A stretch of DNA of 64,000 bases, from the NCBI RefSeq assembly GCF_035917995.1, contig NZ_CP109131.1, positions 3,534,001 through 3,598,000 on the forward strand, given 5' to 3'. Both the position numbers and the translations under genes were made by a program. Position 1 is the stretch's first letter; every line of letters begins with the position of its first letter. The stretch comes from Streptosporangium sp. NBC_01755 (GTDB lineage Bacteria; Actinomycetota; Actinomycetes; Streptosporangiales; Streptosporangiaceae). The notes under the pieces are model-generated. The model searched no databases, was not told where the DNA came from, and was given only the letters and a program-made list of their open reading frames with translations. This document shows positions 28,238 through 38,477 of this stretch, one piece after another.

Positions 28238-28272
28238 TTTGCAACCAGGAAGTCAGGAGTTCGAATCTCCTA
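28238..28272. repeat. attR: copy of tRNA-Ala 3' half
   Basis: TTTGCAACCAGGAAGTCAGG continuing through the T arm to CTCCTA, 34 of 35 bases identical to 22597-22631. No 5' half or acceptor stem follows, so it is an attachment scar rather than a tRNA. Confidence 0.8.
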
Positions 28273-28295
28273 TCCGGCTGTGACGTGTCGTCAGG

Positions 28296-28669
28296 TCAGC
28301 CGGATCCGCACAGCCTCTTGAGCTCGGCGAGGTCCGTGTTGATGTCCGCGATCACCTGGTTGGGATCGCCGCCGGTCATGCCGGTCATGCCGGTCAGCCG
28401 GAAGTTCATTTCCTGGAATTCGGCGGCCAGTCGACTGATCGTCGCCCCCACCGCTCCTTGCGCGTCGAGGACCGCGCCCATCAGGTCGAGGTAGGTCTGG
28501 CGAGCCGCGGCTGCCTGGCCGCTGCGGGTGGTCCCGGCGGTACCAGGTAGGCGACCAGCGCGACCACGGCGGCTACCGCACCCGTCAGAGCGCTCGTCGC
28601 CGCCCAGTTCGGGCGTAAACCTGCTCCTGCACCCGCCGTCGGCGGCTGCGCTGGTCCGTTCTCCGTCAT
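28296..28669 (-). pseudogene. Small membrane-anchored protein with an internal frameshift
   Basis: From the ATG at 28669: a Pro/Ala-rich start, then a helix (SALTGAVAAVVALVAYLV). Near 28500 the frame must shift to continue as ARQTYLDLMGAVLDAQGAV and DINTDLAELKRLCGSG to the stop. Both parts look like real protein and fit as a signal-anchor plus soluble helical domain of about 120 aa. Broken gene or sequencing error. Family unknown. Confidence 0.4.
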
Positions 28670-28832
28670 GCCCTCATCGTGGCCGAGCCGCCGAACTCGG
28701 TCCAGGAAGCCTTCTACTGAGATGGGAACGCGCAATTCATCGGACACGCGGCGACATCATGCCTACCGCCCCAGTTTGACACCTTAAGTGTTCATATCCT
28801 TACCAAAGGTGATTGGCGCATCCGTCTGCAGG

Positions 28833-29561
28833 TCACCGAGGCCGGTAGCCCTTCTTCTTACGGCCGGCTGGCACGGCCCGGCGACCGGAGCCATTCTGTG
28901 CGGGTTTTTGTGCCTGCCGCTGTGCCGGTTTCTCCACAGGGGAGGCGGGGGTACGGCCCCGCGAGCTGTTCACCGTCCGGCCGCGGACGATGCCGATGAA
29001 ATCTTCCACCAGGTCAGTGGTCGCGTCCGTGGGCCAGGCCAGCGCAACCTGAGACCGCGGCGCGTCCGGCACCGGCCGGTAAGTGAGATCCCTGCGGTGG
29101 TGGAGGCGTGCCAGCGACATCGGAACCAGGAGAATCCCAGTGCCGGTCGCTACGAGCTCGACCGCGTCCGCCGTTGTGGCCGGGCGGGTGAACGCGGGCA
29201 GCCCGGGCCGGGCGGTCCACTCGATGGTGTCGTCCAGAGGATGGAACACCTCGTCGTCGATAAGGTCGGCGATGGCCACCTCGTCGGCGGCGGCCATCGC
29301 GTGGTCCTTAGGCACCACGACCACCATGGTCTCCAGGTAGAGAGGAATCACGCTGAGTCCGTCCCGGTCGACCGGCAGCCTGACGAATCCGGCGTCGGCG
29401 CCGCCGTTCCGCAGGAGTCCCACCACCTCGTCGGCGGGAACCGCGACCAGGGTGACCGGCACGCCGGGCATTCTCTCGGTCCAGACGTTGACCCATTTCG
29501 CAGGTGTCACCCCGGGCACGTACGCCAGTCGAAACGTCCTGCCGGTCTCTCCATCAGTCAC
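28833..29561 (-). CDS. LysR-type substrate-binding domain protein without HTH
   Basis: 242 aa. The GTG start has GAGGAA upstream. The protein begins directly with the effector domain (FRLAYVPGVTPAKWVNVW), continues with MVVVVPKDHAMAAAD and VATGTGILLVPMSLAR and ends in a basic tail (GRRAVPAGRKKKGYRPR). There is no DNA-binding helix-turn-helix, so it is not a normal LysR regulator. Divergent DUF5997 gene 55 bases away; this pair recurs in actinomycetes. The basic tail could bind nucleic acid. Role unknown; a ligand-sensing partner of DUF5997 is plausible. Confidence 0.85.
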   Translation of the reverse strand: MTDGETGRTFRLAYVPGVTPAKWVNVWTERMPGVPVTLVAVPADEVVGLLRNGGADAGFVRLPVDRDGLSVIPLYLETMVVVVPKDHAMAAADEVAIADLIDDEVFHPLDDTIEWTARPGLPAFTRPATTADAVELVATGTGILLVPMSLARLHHRRDLTYRPVPDAPRSQVALAWPTDATTDLVEDFIGIVRGRTVNSSRGRTPASPVEKPAQRQAQKPAQNGSGRRAVPAGRKKKGYRPR

Positions 29562-29616
29562 TTCCTCAGGGTACCGATGTCAAGGGAACCTGTTCCGGCT
29601 GACTACTCTTGATGCC

Positions 29617-29988
29617 ATGACCTCGCCCAAACCGAAGACCATCCAGACAATGAAGCCCGCGACCGCGGCCAAGAAGCTGGGTGTCCCCCTCTCGGCCACT
29701 CCCGCCGAGTTCCAGGCGAGTGTCGTCTCCAGGGACGAGTTGAACGAGTTGCAGTCGACGCCACCTGCCTGGCTCGCTGACCTGCGCCGCAACGGCCCGC
29801 ACACCAAGCAGGTCATCGCCGCGAAGCTCAGGGTCTCCATTGCCGGCCTGATCAGAGGTGGGATCACCGGACCGCTCACCACCGCTGAGATCGATGCGCT
29901 GAAAGCGGAGAACCCGGCGTGGCTGGAGCGCGAGCAGTCCAGCTACGCCGAGGCCCGCAAAGAAGCGCTCCGCCTCAAGCAACGCTAG
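29617..29988 (+). CDS. DUF5997 family protein
   Basis: 123 aa, soluble. Typical features: start MTSPKPKTIQTMKPATAAKK, LGVPLSATPAEFQ, a middle segment TPPAWLADLRRNGPHTKQVI that looks like a divergent helix-turn-helix (AAKLRVSIAGLIRGG), and a helical C-terminus. Divergently transcribed from the LysR-domain gene; in other actinomycetes the two lie the same way. The region TKQVIAAKLRVSIAGL may allow nucleic-acid binding, which would complement the HTH-less partner. That link is inference. Confidence 0.85.
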   Translation: MTSPKPKTIQTMKPATAAKKLGVPLSATPAEFQASVVSRDELNELQSTPPAWLADLRRNGPHTKQVIAAKLRVSIAGLIRGGITGPLTTAEIDALKAENPAWLEREQSSYAEARKEALRLKQR

Positions 29989-30299
29989 ACAGCTGAGATC
30001 CTGCACGTTTCCGAGCCAACGAGGTCGGGATCCCAGCCATGTGTCAAGGCGTAGTTGATGACCCTCCGCACGTCCTCGGGGGTCGAATAGGTGCAATCGG
30101 TCGCACAGCCCCACGGCAAGACCGCCTTTGACAACAGATCCGCCTGGAGCACACGGCTGTTCTTCCCGGCGCCCCAAACCCGCAGGCGAATACACCTGTG
30201 ACAGTCACGCTCACCGGCCAGGTGGTTGATCCGGCACATCCATACGAACTCTCGCCCGCTCGCATACAGCTTTCGTAACCTTGCCCGCACGCTGCCCAC
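29985..30299 (-). CDS. Conserved hypothetical protein
   Basis: 104 aa. Features such as GREFVWMCRINHLAGERDCH, RVWGAGKNSRVLQADLLSK and TPEDVRRVINYALTHGWDPD recur in small actinomycete proteins of unknown function. The DCHRC segment may be a metal or redox site. Convergent with DUF5997, overlapping its stop by four bases. No domain I can name. Confidence 0.65.
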   Translation of the reverse strand: MGSVRARLRKLYASGREFVWMCRINHLAGERDCHRCIRLRVWGAGKNSRVLQADLLSKAVLPWGCATDCTYSTPEDVRRVINYALTHGWDPDLVGSETCRISAV

Positions 30300-30547
30300 C
30301 TCACCTCATTGGCCAGGTCGAAGCCTATGACTGCTCACCCGCGTACTATGTGAGCATTTGCTCATTTTCCTGGCATGCAGGGTGACGGCCTTCGGTGCTA
30401 TCCAGCAACCTCGGCGTCCTGCCCGATCGCCTACGGCCCGGCGTACCAAGCTGTACCCATGCGGGGAGGCGCGGCGCCCGCGGTGGGAGAGGTTGCTCCC
30501 GAACATGGAGGAACATGGAGCAAGATTTTCAAGGGAGGAAGCTGAGC
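30300..30547. other. Intergenic region with a small palindrome
   Basis: TGAGCA-TT-TGCTCA at 30351-30364 in an AT-rich patch is a candidate operator or promoter element. Nothing else is recognised. Confidence 0.4.
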
Positions 30548-31213
30548 CTACTGTGCCTGCACCACCGGTGGGCCCTCGCTCGCCTGGACGAGGACGAACC
30601 CCTGGCCCTGGAAGGCGAGCTGCATGGCCTCGCCGCTGCCACGGCCGATCAGCGCACCGACTTTCATCGTTCGGTTGACGCCCACGTGCAGGCCGGCGCT
30701 CCAGCAGACCGCGGACTGGCCGTCGGCGAAGGTCGGTATCTGGGAGGTATCGAGGAGCACCGGCGTGCCGTGCGCGGTGACCGCGACCCAGCCGGTGCCC
30801 TTGATCGTCATGTTGAACAGGCCGCCCGCGGCGATACCCGCGCCCTGCACGCGCTGGATGTCCCAGGTGAGCTGGGGATCGAAGGCCAGCAGGTTGCGGC
30901 CGTTGACGGTGAGAGCTTCGTTCTCCAGGTAGAACAGGTGGATGTCGTCGGCGTTGTCGGCCAGGAACAGCAGGCCCTGCCCTCTGACGCGCATCAGCGG
31001 GGCGCCCTCGCCGGTCACCATCTTCTTGAACAGTTTTCCGACCCCGCCCGATCCCTCGTAGTCGAAATCCATCTGGCCCTGGAAGGCGACCATCGAGCCC
31101 TGCCTGGCGAGCACCTCGTGCGGTAGCCGGACGCGAAGCATCTTGGAGTTCTGCAGGGCGAAGTTGGCGGGAACCTGCTGGGAGTCCAGGTTCCCGAAGA
31201 GCGCGCTGCGCAT
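30548..31213 (-). CDS. AIM24 family protein
   Basis: 221 aa beta-rich protein of the AIM24/TerD-linked family. The ATG at 31213 is chosen because AAAGGGAG stands just before it and homologues start MRS-LF. Hallmarks: LQNSKMLRVRLPHEVLARQG, SMVAFQGQMDFDYEGSGG, LFLADNADDIHLFYL and GLFNMTIKGTGWVAVTAHG. Bacterial members are cytosolic and occur with tellurium-resistance or stress genes; the molecular role is not known. No partner gene here. Single gene, no hairpin terminator noticed. Confidence 0.9.
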   Translation of the reverse strand: MRSALFGNLDSQQVPANFALQNSKMLRVRLPHEVLARQGSMVAFQGQMDFDYEGSGGVGKLFKKMVTGEGAPLMRVRGQGLLFLADNADDIHLFYLENEALTVNGRNLLAFDPQLTWDIQRVQGAGIAAGGLFNMTIKGTGWVAVTAHGTPVLLDTSQIPTFADGQSAVCWSAGLHVGVNRTMKVGALIGRGSGEAMQLAFQGQGFVLVQASEGPPVVQAQ

Positions 31214-31601
31214 GAGGCTCCCTTTGATGGGTGTAGTCGACATGGGTAGTGACGAACGGGGACGGGGCTCCGGTTCCCGCGAGCCCTTACGACGTTGGTA
31301 ATCGACGTTGGTGATCGTGGGCGACGCGGACCTGTGTGTCAAGCCGTCACCCGAGGGCAGCCTGGCTCCGCTTGCCACTGCTGCGACAGCCAATCGGTGG
31401 ATTCTTTCACCTCCACCCGGTCACGCAGCGCCTCGTGACGCACTCCGCAGCAGCCGCTGCCCCTCTTCGTCATCGATCTCGCGTACGCGTACTCGTTCTG
31501 CCGCCAAGACGGCCTGACCGTGACGCGCCACCCCCCAAGCCCACCGTCCGGACGGTGCGTCACGCCACAACGGGACAAGGGTTGCCTGGCACGGCACTAG
31601 A
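31214..31601. other. Divergent intergenic region between AIM24 and furA
   Basis: Contains a perfect 16-base palindrome CACCGTCC-GGACGGTG at 31542-31557 and otherwise nothing recognised. Promoters for both flanking genes should lie here. Confidence 0.4.
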
Positions 31602-31634
31602 CTTGTACTGTTCGCTGTCTTGTACTATTCGTGT
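31602..31634 (+). promoter_or_regulatory. Direct-repeat FurA box upstream of furA-katG
   Basis: CTTGTACTGTTCGCTG (31602-31617) and CTTGTACTATTCGTGT (31619-31634) share 13 of 16 bases with 17-base periodicity. They overlap the likely promoter 23 bases before the furA start. FurA in actinobacteria represses its own operon through an AT-rich box. Confidence 0.55.
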
Positions 31635-31656
31635 TTATGACAGTAGGTTTGGCGCC

Positions 31657-32094
31657 ATGACCGCACCCAGGACCCCGACCACCGCCGAGGAACTGCGCGG
31701 TGTCGGCCTGCGGGTGACGGCCGCCCGCGTCGCACTGCTCGAGACCGTCCGGGACGGTGACCACCTCGACGTCGAGACGATCGCCTCCGGGGTACGCGAT
31801 CGCGTAGGCCATGTCTCCCTTCAAGCCGTGTATGAGGCTCTCCACGCGCTCACCGCGGTGGGCCTCGTACGCCGCATCGAACCGGCCGGCAGCCCGGCCC
31901 GGTTCGAGGGGCGCGTCGGGGACAACCACCACCACGTCGTGTGCCGGTCGTGCGGCGTCGTCGCCGACGTCGACTGCGCGGTCGGCGAGGCGCCCTGCCT
32001 GGCCGCGTCCGGTGACCACGGCTTCTCGATCGACGAGGCCGAGGTCATCTACTGGGGCTTATGCCCCGGCTGTTCCAGCGCCAGCAGTTCCTGA
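31657..32094 (+). CDS. furA: Fur-family redox/iron repressor FurA
   Basis: 145 aa winged-helix metalloregulator that represses furA-katG and releases it on peroxide stress. N-terminal wHTH LRVTAARVALLETVRDGDH and VSLQAVYEALHALTAVGLV; metal site GDNHHHVVCRSCG with the HHH motif and first CxxC; second CPGC in the C-terminus (WGLCPGCSSAS). ATG at 31657 is chosen because homologues begin TAEELRG. katG follows after 33 bases, the conserved pair in actinobacteria. Confidence 0.94.
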   Translation: MTAPRTPTTAEELRGVGLRVTAARVALLETVRDGDHLDVETIASGVRDRVGHVSLQAVYEALHALTAVGLVRRIEPAGSPARFEGRVGDNHHHVVCRSCGVVADVDCAVGEAPCLAASGDHGFSIDEAEVIYWGLCPGCSSASSS

Positions 32095-32103
32095 GCACCA
32101 TGA

Positions 32104-34359
<2,256 letters not shown>

Positions 34360-34459
34360 TCATGATGTCCAGGTCGGCCCGCGCCGGCCGACCTGGACGT
34401 CCTCAGGGTGATGCCGCGACCACCTACGTCGAGCGGGGATTCCAGGCGTCGACCGGCTG

Positions 34460-34745
34460 GTGGGTCTTCGTAGCGGCGGCGATCTTCGCACTGCCCGACG
34501 CACAGGCCGCCGCGCTCAGTGGAGCCCTGGACCTGGGCGACATCGCTCCGGAAAACCGGTTCCTGGTCGGGCTGGCCACGCTGAGCCTTCTCTCTGAACT
34601 CGTGGGGGATGGCGCGCTGCTCTGTCTCATCGACGACGCGCAGTGGTTCGACCAGGCGTCCATCGACGCGCTGGTGTTCGCGGCCCGACGCCTTGAGGCT
34701 GAAGGCGTCGCTATGATCTTCGCCGCCCGTGCGAGTTTCCAGGCC
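34460..34745 (+). pseudogene. Fragment of a LuxR/LAL-type ATPase regulator
   Basis: About 95 residues: LPDAQAAALSGALDLGD, NRFLVGLATLSLLSEL, the Walker B block ALLCLIDDAQWFDQASIDAL and VFAARRLEAEGVAMIFAAR. This is the middle of a STAND ATPase; the P-loop is missing and nothing coherent follows. A second such regulator is intact at 24155, but the fragment is from a different member. Confidence 0.7.
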
Positions 34746-34905
34746 ACAGGGCTCCCGAGCTCCGGATGGGCGGGCTGGACAGTGCGGCGTGTCCGACTGA
34801 GGGGGCCTGCTCTGGACAACGTGCTCGACGGGGCGGGAAACGGAAGTGCTCCGCCTGAGAGGCCCTCGGTGCTCTCTCCTGCCGACCTTGGATAACGTCG
34901 AGGTC

Positions 34906-35757
34906 ATGCGGCTTCATGTGGGATGCGCGATGTGGACTCACAAGTCATGGCAGGGGCGCTTTCTGCCCCATCCGCTTCCTGTCGGGGAGCGCTTGCGGGC
35001 CTATGCGACCTGGTGCAACGCGGTGGAGGGCAACACGACGTTCTACGCGACACCGGCCAGGAGCACAGTGGAGTCGTGGGCGCGGCAGACCACCCCGGAC
35101 TTCCGCCTGGTGGTCAAGCTGCCCAAGTCGATCACGCACGAGGGCCGCCTTACCGGCGTCGACGAGGAACTTCGCTCGTTCCTGGAGGCGATCGAGCCAC
35201 TGGGGCCGCGAACTCACGCCCTCTGGGTCCAACTGCCGGGATCGTTCGCTCCGACCGACCTCGGCACCCTGGCGGCCTTTCTTCGCCGTCTGCCCCGCTC
35301 GCACAGGTACGCCGTCGAAGTCCGCCACCGCGCGTTCTTCGAGGACGCGCGATCCGCACGGCTTCTCGAAAGGGTTCTCACCGACGTCGGTGCCGAGTGG
35401 GTCCCCTTCGACACCACCGTCCTCTTCCAGAGCCCTCCGACCAGCGATTCCGAACGAGATGCGTGGACGAAGAAACCGCGCGTGCCGCGCCGGTCGTTCG
35501 CTCTCACCGACCGGCCGATCGTGCGCTACCTCGGCCGGGACGCCACGGAGCGCACGATCGAGGGCTGGCGGTACTGGATCGACACGGTCGCCGAATGGCT
35601 GAGCGAAGGTCGCTCGCCGACCGTGTTCATCCATACCCCCGACAACGCCGATGCGCCGATGCTCGCCCGTCGTTTTCACGACGACGTGCGGGCCCGGCTG
35701 CCCGGGATCGAGCCGTTGCCCGAGCCCATGCCGACCGAGCCACTGACCCTCTTCTGA
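34906..35757 (+). CDS. DUF72 family protein
   Basis: 283 aa TIM-barrel-like protein of the YecE/DUF72 family, function unknown. The ATG at 34906 starts MRLHVGCAMWTHKSWQG, and the conserved pattern continues with YATWCNAVEGNTTFYATP, FRLVVKLPKSITHEG, LWVQLPGSF and YAVEVRHRAFF, to the C-terminal VFIHTPDNADAPMLARRF. These are the hallmark blocks of the family. Monocistronic. It may be a nuclease-like barrel according to structural comparisons of the family, but this is not established. Confidence 0.92.
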   Translation: MRLHVGCAMWTHKSWQGRFLPHPLPVGERLRAYATWCNAVEGNTTFYATPARSTVESWARQTTPDFRLVVKLPKSITHEGRLTGVDEELRSFLEAIEPLGPRTHALWVQLPGSFAPTDLGTLAAFLRRLPRSHRYAVEVRHRAFFEDARSARLLERVLTDVGAEWVPFDTTVLFQSPPTSDSERDAWTKKPRVPRRSFALTDRPIVRYLGRDATERTIEGWRYWIDTVAEWLSEGRSPTVFIHTPDNADAPMLARRFHDDVRARLPGIEPLPEPMPTEPLTLF

Positions 35758-35949
35758 CCGCCGGGCCGCCCGTCGTACGTCGGCGGACGGACAGGAAAAA
35801 GTCCAGGTTGGGGATGGTCGCCGTCACCTGAGCTTTGATCTTCGTTCGGCCTTCTTCCGGTCCGCGTTCGGCATCGCCCGCCCTCGACATCGGTGACCTG
35901 CGGCCTGCGGCCCGCCAGCCGGATCCCGATGAAGGGGCCGCCTTGGATA

Positions 35950-36471
35950 TCAGAAGCTGCCCACGACCCCGAGCGCATTGTGCATCTGGCAGCTGTTCCC
36001 GAAGGTCCGAGACGACATGGTGAATCGGCTGTTCCACACACCGACCGCCGACACCGTCACCGGCTCATAGTTCAGCGGGCAGAGACTTCCCGGCGAAGGC
36101 TTGAGCTTACGCACATCACCATTTGCAGGTTCCAGAGCCGTGCACGCCTCCCGCGCGTTCGGGTGCGTCCCTCCGCCGATCGGTGAGCACTGCAACACCA
36201 CCGCCCGAGCCGGTGGCAGAATGACCGGCCCCTGACTGGCCGTCAGCACCAGCGCCCGAGCCGACAGCTCACCCGACACGTCGAACACACCGGGCACGTC
36301 GAACACACCGGGCACGTCGAACATATCCGGTCTATCGGACACACCAGGCATGTCGGACACACTCGGCATAGGCTCACCGAGCGAATCAGCGTCGGCGGGT
36401 AACGCACTGAGCGTGGTCATCGCACCGAGGAACGCCACACCAAAAATCATCCGCTCCGCAAGCTGCTTCAT
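35950..36471 (-). CDS. Streptomyces subtilisin inhibitor (SSI)-like secreted protease inhibitor
   Basis: Secreted inhibitor of subtilisin- and trypsin-like proteases, 173 aa from the ATG at 36471. Signal peptide (MIFGVAFLGAMTTLSALPA). Then a low-complexity linker with PGVFDV repeats, then the SSI domain: SQGPVILPPARAVVLQC, THPNAREACTAL, CPLNYEPVTV and RTFGNSCQMH. The four cysteines match the two disulfides of SSI. The reactive-site loop is CPL-NYEPV, so P1 is Leu, suggesting chymotrypsin/subtilisin-type targets. Unusual are the long linker and its exact repeats. Confidence 0.88.
   Translation of the reverse strand: MKQLAERMIFGVAFLGAMTTLSALPADADSLGEPMPSVSDMPGVSDRPDMFDVPGVFDVPGVFDVSGELSARALVLTASQGPVILPPARAVVLQCSPIGGGTHPNAREACTALEPANGDVRKLKPSPGSLCPLNYEPVTVSAVGVWNSRFTMSSRTFGNSCQMHNALGVVGSF
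36277..36330. repeat. 18-bp tandem repeat in the SSI linker
   Basis: CACGTCGAACACACCGGG at 36277-36294 and 36295-36312, with a diverged third unit at 36313-36330. On the minus strand it encodes PGVFDV repeats, so the reading frame stays open. Confidence 0.9.
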
Positions 36472-36604
36472 CCAGATCGTCCCCCAGCTCACGCGATGTT
36501 CAATGCTCCCAGCGTGACCAGCGGCGACGCGGAAGCCAAGCATCGACCTTCCAGGCACACGTCAAGGTTTCGCGAGAGGGTAAAGCCAGGTGGCACTCAC
36601 TTCT

Positions 36605-36940
36605 TCAGAGGTCACGGCCGGACCGGTGATCAGACGACCCGGGCTGGACCGTCGGCCCGGTGGAGGGCTCGTCCTGGGCGGCGGTGTCCGGCTTGGGCCG
36701 CCGCAGCACGATGAGCGCGACGGTGAAGGCGGCCATGAGCAGAGCGGCGGCGGCGCCAAAGGCCAGTTGGTAGCCGCCGGTCAGCGCGGCCGCCTCGCTT
36801 CTGCCCGCGGAGAGCAGCTCCTCGGTACGCGAGGCGGCCAGCGTGGACAGCACCGCGACGCCGGTGGCCATACCGACCTGCTGGGTGGTGTTGAACAGCG
36901 CGGACGCCAGGCCCGCGTCATCGGCCCTGGCACCGGTTTA
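36605..36940 (-). pseudogene. MFS transporter (DHA2-type) C-terminal fragment
   Basis: Minus frame: ADDAGLASALFNTTQQVGMA, TGVAVLSTLAASRTEELL, the last helix ALLMAAFTVALIVLRRPK and a polar tail with stop. This is helices 13-14 of EmrB/QacA drug exporters. The first 12 helices are missing; upstream is unrelated AT-rich DNA. Not functional. Confidence 0.7.
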
Positions 36941-37058
36941 CTTCGGGCCGTTGACGGTCACCAGGGTGATTGGTGCACCTGACGGAAAAGCGGGCACTAG
37001 TCAACGAGAGCTTCACTTGGGGAGTGTTCGCACTGTAATTAGTATATTTTTTGAGACG

Positions 37059-37388
37059 ATGACCCACATGAGCGACATGGTCATCAGCCTTGCCGACCTC
37101 CGTCGGGCATGCGCCCTGCTGCTCGACGCGGCGGAAAAGCATCACGGCGAACACGTTGAGTTGGAATCAATCGCGGCGGACCACTACTGGGATCTTCCCT
37201 TCGCGGGGGCATTCGACATGTCGAGTGATCCGGCCACGGATATCGGGGTCGGCCAGGTAAGTGACGACCTCGACGAGATTCACGCCCTGCTCGCCCGTTC
37301 GCCGGATGAACCCGTGATCCTGTGGCATGACCTTATTCATCTCTGCGGGCTTCTGCGAGCGATCGCCCTGGCCGACGCCGCCAGATGA
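37059..37388 (+). CDS. Conserved hypothetical protein
   Basis: About 109 aa; ATGs at 37059, 37068 and 37077 are possible and no ribosome site favours one. The sequence (SLADLRRACALLLDAAEKHH, DHYWDLPFAGAFDM, VGQVSDDLDEIHALLARSP, LWHDLIHLCGLLRAIAL) recurs in short actinomycete proteins of unknown role. Acidic, helical, cytosolic. AT-rich patch TTAGTATATTTTTT just upstream is probably its promoter. Lies alone between remnants. Confidence 0.65.
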   Translation: MTHMSDMVISLADLRRACALLLDAAEKHHGEHVELESIAADHYWDLPFAGAFDMSSDPATDIGVGQVSDDLDEIHALLARSPDEPVILWHDLIHLCGLLRAIALADAAR

Positions 37389-37397
37389 CCACGGTCA

Positions 37398-37580
37398 TCA
37401 TCCACGCGGGGCGTACATGATGACCAGCACGCCGAGCATGCAGATGGCGGCTCCGATGATGTCCCAGCGGTCGGGCCGGAACCCGTCCACCACCATGTTC
37501 TCCCCAGCGCCAAGGCCGCCTGTCTCCGCCGCGAGCGACCCCCACACCCCGAAGGTAAGCCTGTACCGAGGTACAGGATG
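37398..37580 (-). pseudogene. YnfA-family (UPF0060) membrane protein C-terminus
   Basis: Minus frame [20 protein letters not shown] then [11 protein letters not shown] and stop: the last helix of YnfA proteins (about 110 aa). Upstream, residues such as [15 protein letters not shown] are only loosely related, and the first three helices are gone. Confidence 0.6.
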
Positions 37581-37592
37581 CAACTCCCGATC

Positions 37593-38477
37593 TCACCGAT
37601 GATTTTTGCGGCCTGCTGAACTGCCGCTGGAGTGCGAAGGGGAGGAGTGCCCGGGGGAGTCCCGAGGGGCCTCGGGGGGCCGCGCCCTGGGGATTCGCCG
37701 ACGTCGTTCCGGGCGAGCCTCCGGGCGGCGTTCGGCGCGGACCTCGGGGCGGCGGACGTATACCGGATCACCAGGCTGGAGGAGCCGGTAGATGGGGACG
37801 GCGTTGTGCAGCGGGACCCGGACGCACCCGTGGGAGGCGGGGAAGCGGGGAACGAGGGTGGAACCGTGGACGGCGATGCCACCGTTGAAGTAGACGGAGT
37901 AGAACATCGATCCCAGGATCCCCGTGGACCAGCCGGGGACCCGTGCCCCGACCCAGTAGTCACCGACCGGGGTGTCGGCGAATCCGCAGTGGCCCTTCTC
38001 GCAGTACGACCTGCGAGCACCGGTCGAGATGTGGGTCACCAGCACGGGTTTCCCGCCCTTCCACACGGTGAGGAGCCGGCGTCGTAGATCGATCTCGGTC
38101 CTCTCCGGCCCTCCGTACCCCACCAGGGGCCTGATGCGCCTGGGACGCAGGAGGGCCTGCCAGGTCGGCAGGTCGATTCTGTCGACGGGCCTCAACCCGT
38201 TGGCCTTCTGAAAGGCCCATACGGTCATGCGCAGCGCGGAATCGTACGTGAAGCTGAGATTTCCCGGGGTGAAACCCAGATCTCTAAGCCTTTTTTTCAC
38301 ATTATGGACCTCGATTCCCCTGCTGCCCACTTTGAGGATCGTGAATTGGTCGGGAAGGGGGGCCTGCTGGAAATCCGGGGAGGGGTCGATCGCGGCGTGC
38401 GCGACGCCGGCGGGCAGGGTTGTGGCCAGGGCGAAGATGGTTCCTGCGATCAGGGAGCGGTGGGCGGTGCTTCGCAT
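37593..38477 (-). CDS. Secreted L,D-transpeptidase with peptidoglycan-binding domain
   Basis: YkuD-fold enzyme making 3-3 crosslinks or anchoring proteins in peptidoglycan, 294 aa. Signal peptide 1-28 (IAGTIFALATTLPAGVAHA). PG_binding_1 repeat around 45-110 (ILKVGSRGIEVHNVKKRLRD). YkuD domain 125-235, with the conserved IAVHGST and the catalytic Cys218 in SHGCVRVP. The C-terminal 50 residues are basic and Pro/Ser-rich and extend into the YnfA remnant, so the original stop may have been lost there. With the D,D-carboxypeptidase (which makes tetrapeptide donors) it forms the 3-3 crosslinking route. Confidence 0.93.
   Translation of the reverse strand: MRSTAHRSLIAGTIFALATTLPAGVAHAAIDPSPDFQQAPLPDQFTILKVGSRGIEVHNVKKRLRDLGFTPGNLSFTYDSALRMTVWAFQKANGLRPVDRIDLPTWQALLRPRRIRPLVGYGGPERTEIDLRRRLLTVWKGGKPVLVTHISTGARRSYCEKGHCGFADTPVGDYWVGARVPGWSTGILGSMFYSVYFNGGIAVHGSTLVPRFPASHGCVRVPLHNAVPIYRLLQPGDPVYVRRPEVRAERRPEARPERRRRIPRARPPEAPRDSPGHSSPSHSSGSSAGRKNHR

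Larger units (their letters stand above)
22597..28272. mobile_element. tRNA-Ala-integrated genomic island (5.6 kb, att-bounded)
   Basis: The right edge holds a copy of the tRNA 3' half: 35 bases at 28238-28272 match 22597-22631 with one difference. Inside are a broken tyrosine integrase next to the tRNA, a second integrase scrap, a 32-base palindrome, a LuxR-family ATPase regulator, an alpha/beta hydrolase and a decayed TPR gene. This is the layout of an integrative element whose integrase sits at the tRNA end. It can no longer excise by itself. The two intact cargo genes are the likely reason for its retention. Confidence 0.7.

Noticed and set aside
28238..28272. A second tRNA-Ala gene
   Set aside because: Only the 3' half is present; no D arm or acceptor stem.
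35758..35949. Minus-strand frame ending in KAQVTATIPNLDFF as a gene
   Set aside because: Too short, no start, no family; left as intergenic.
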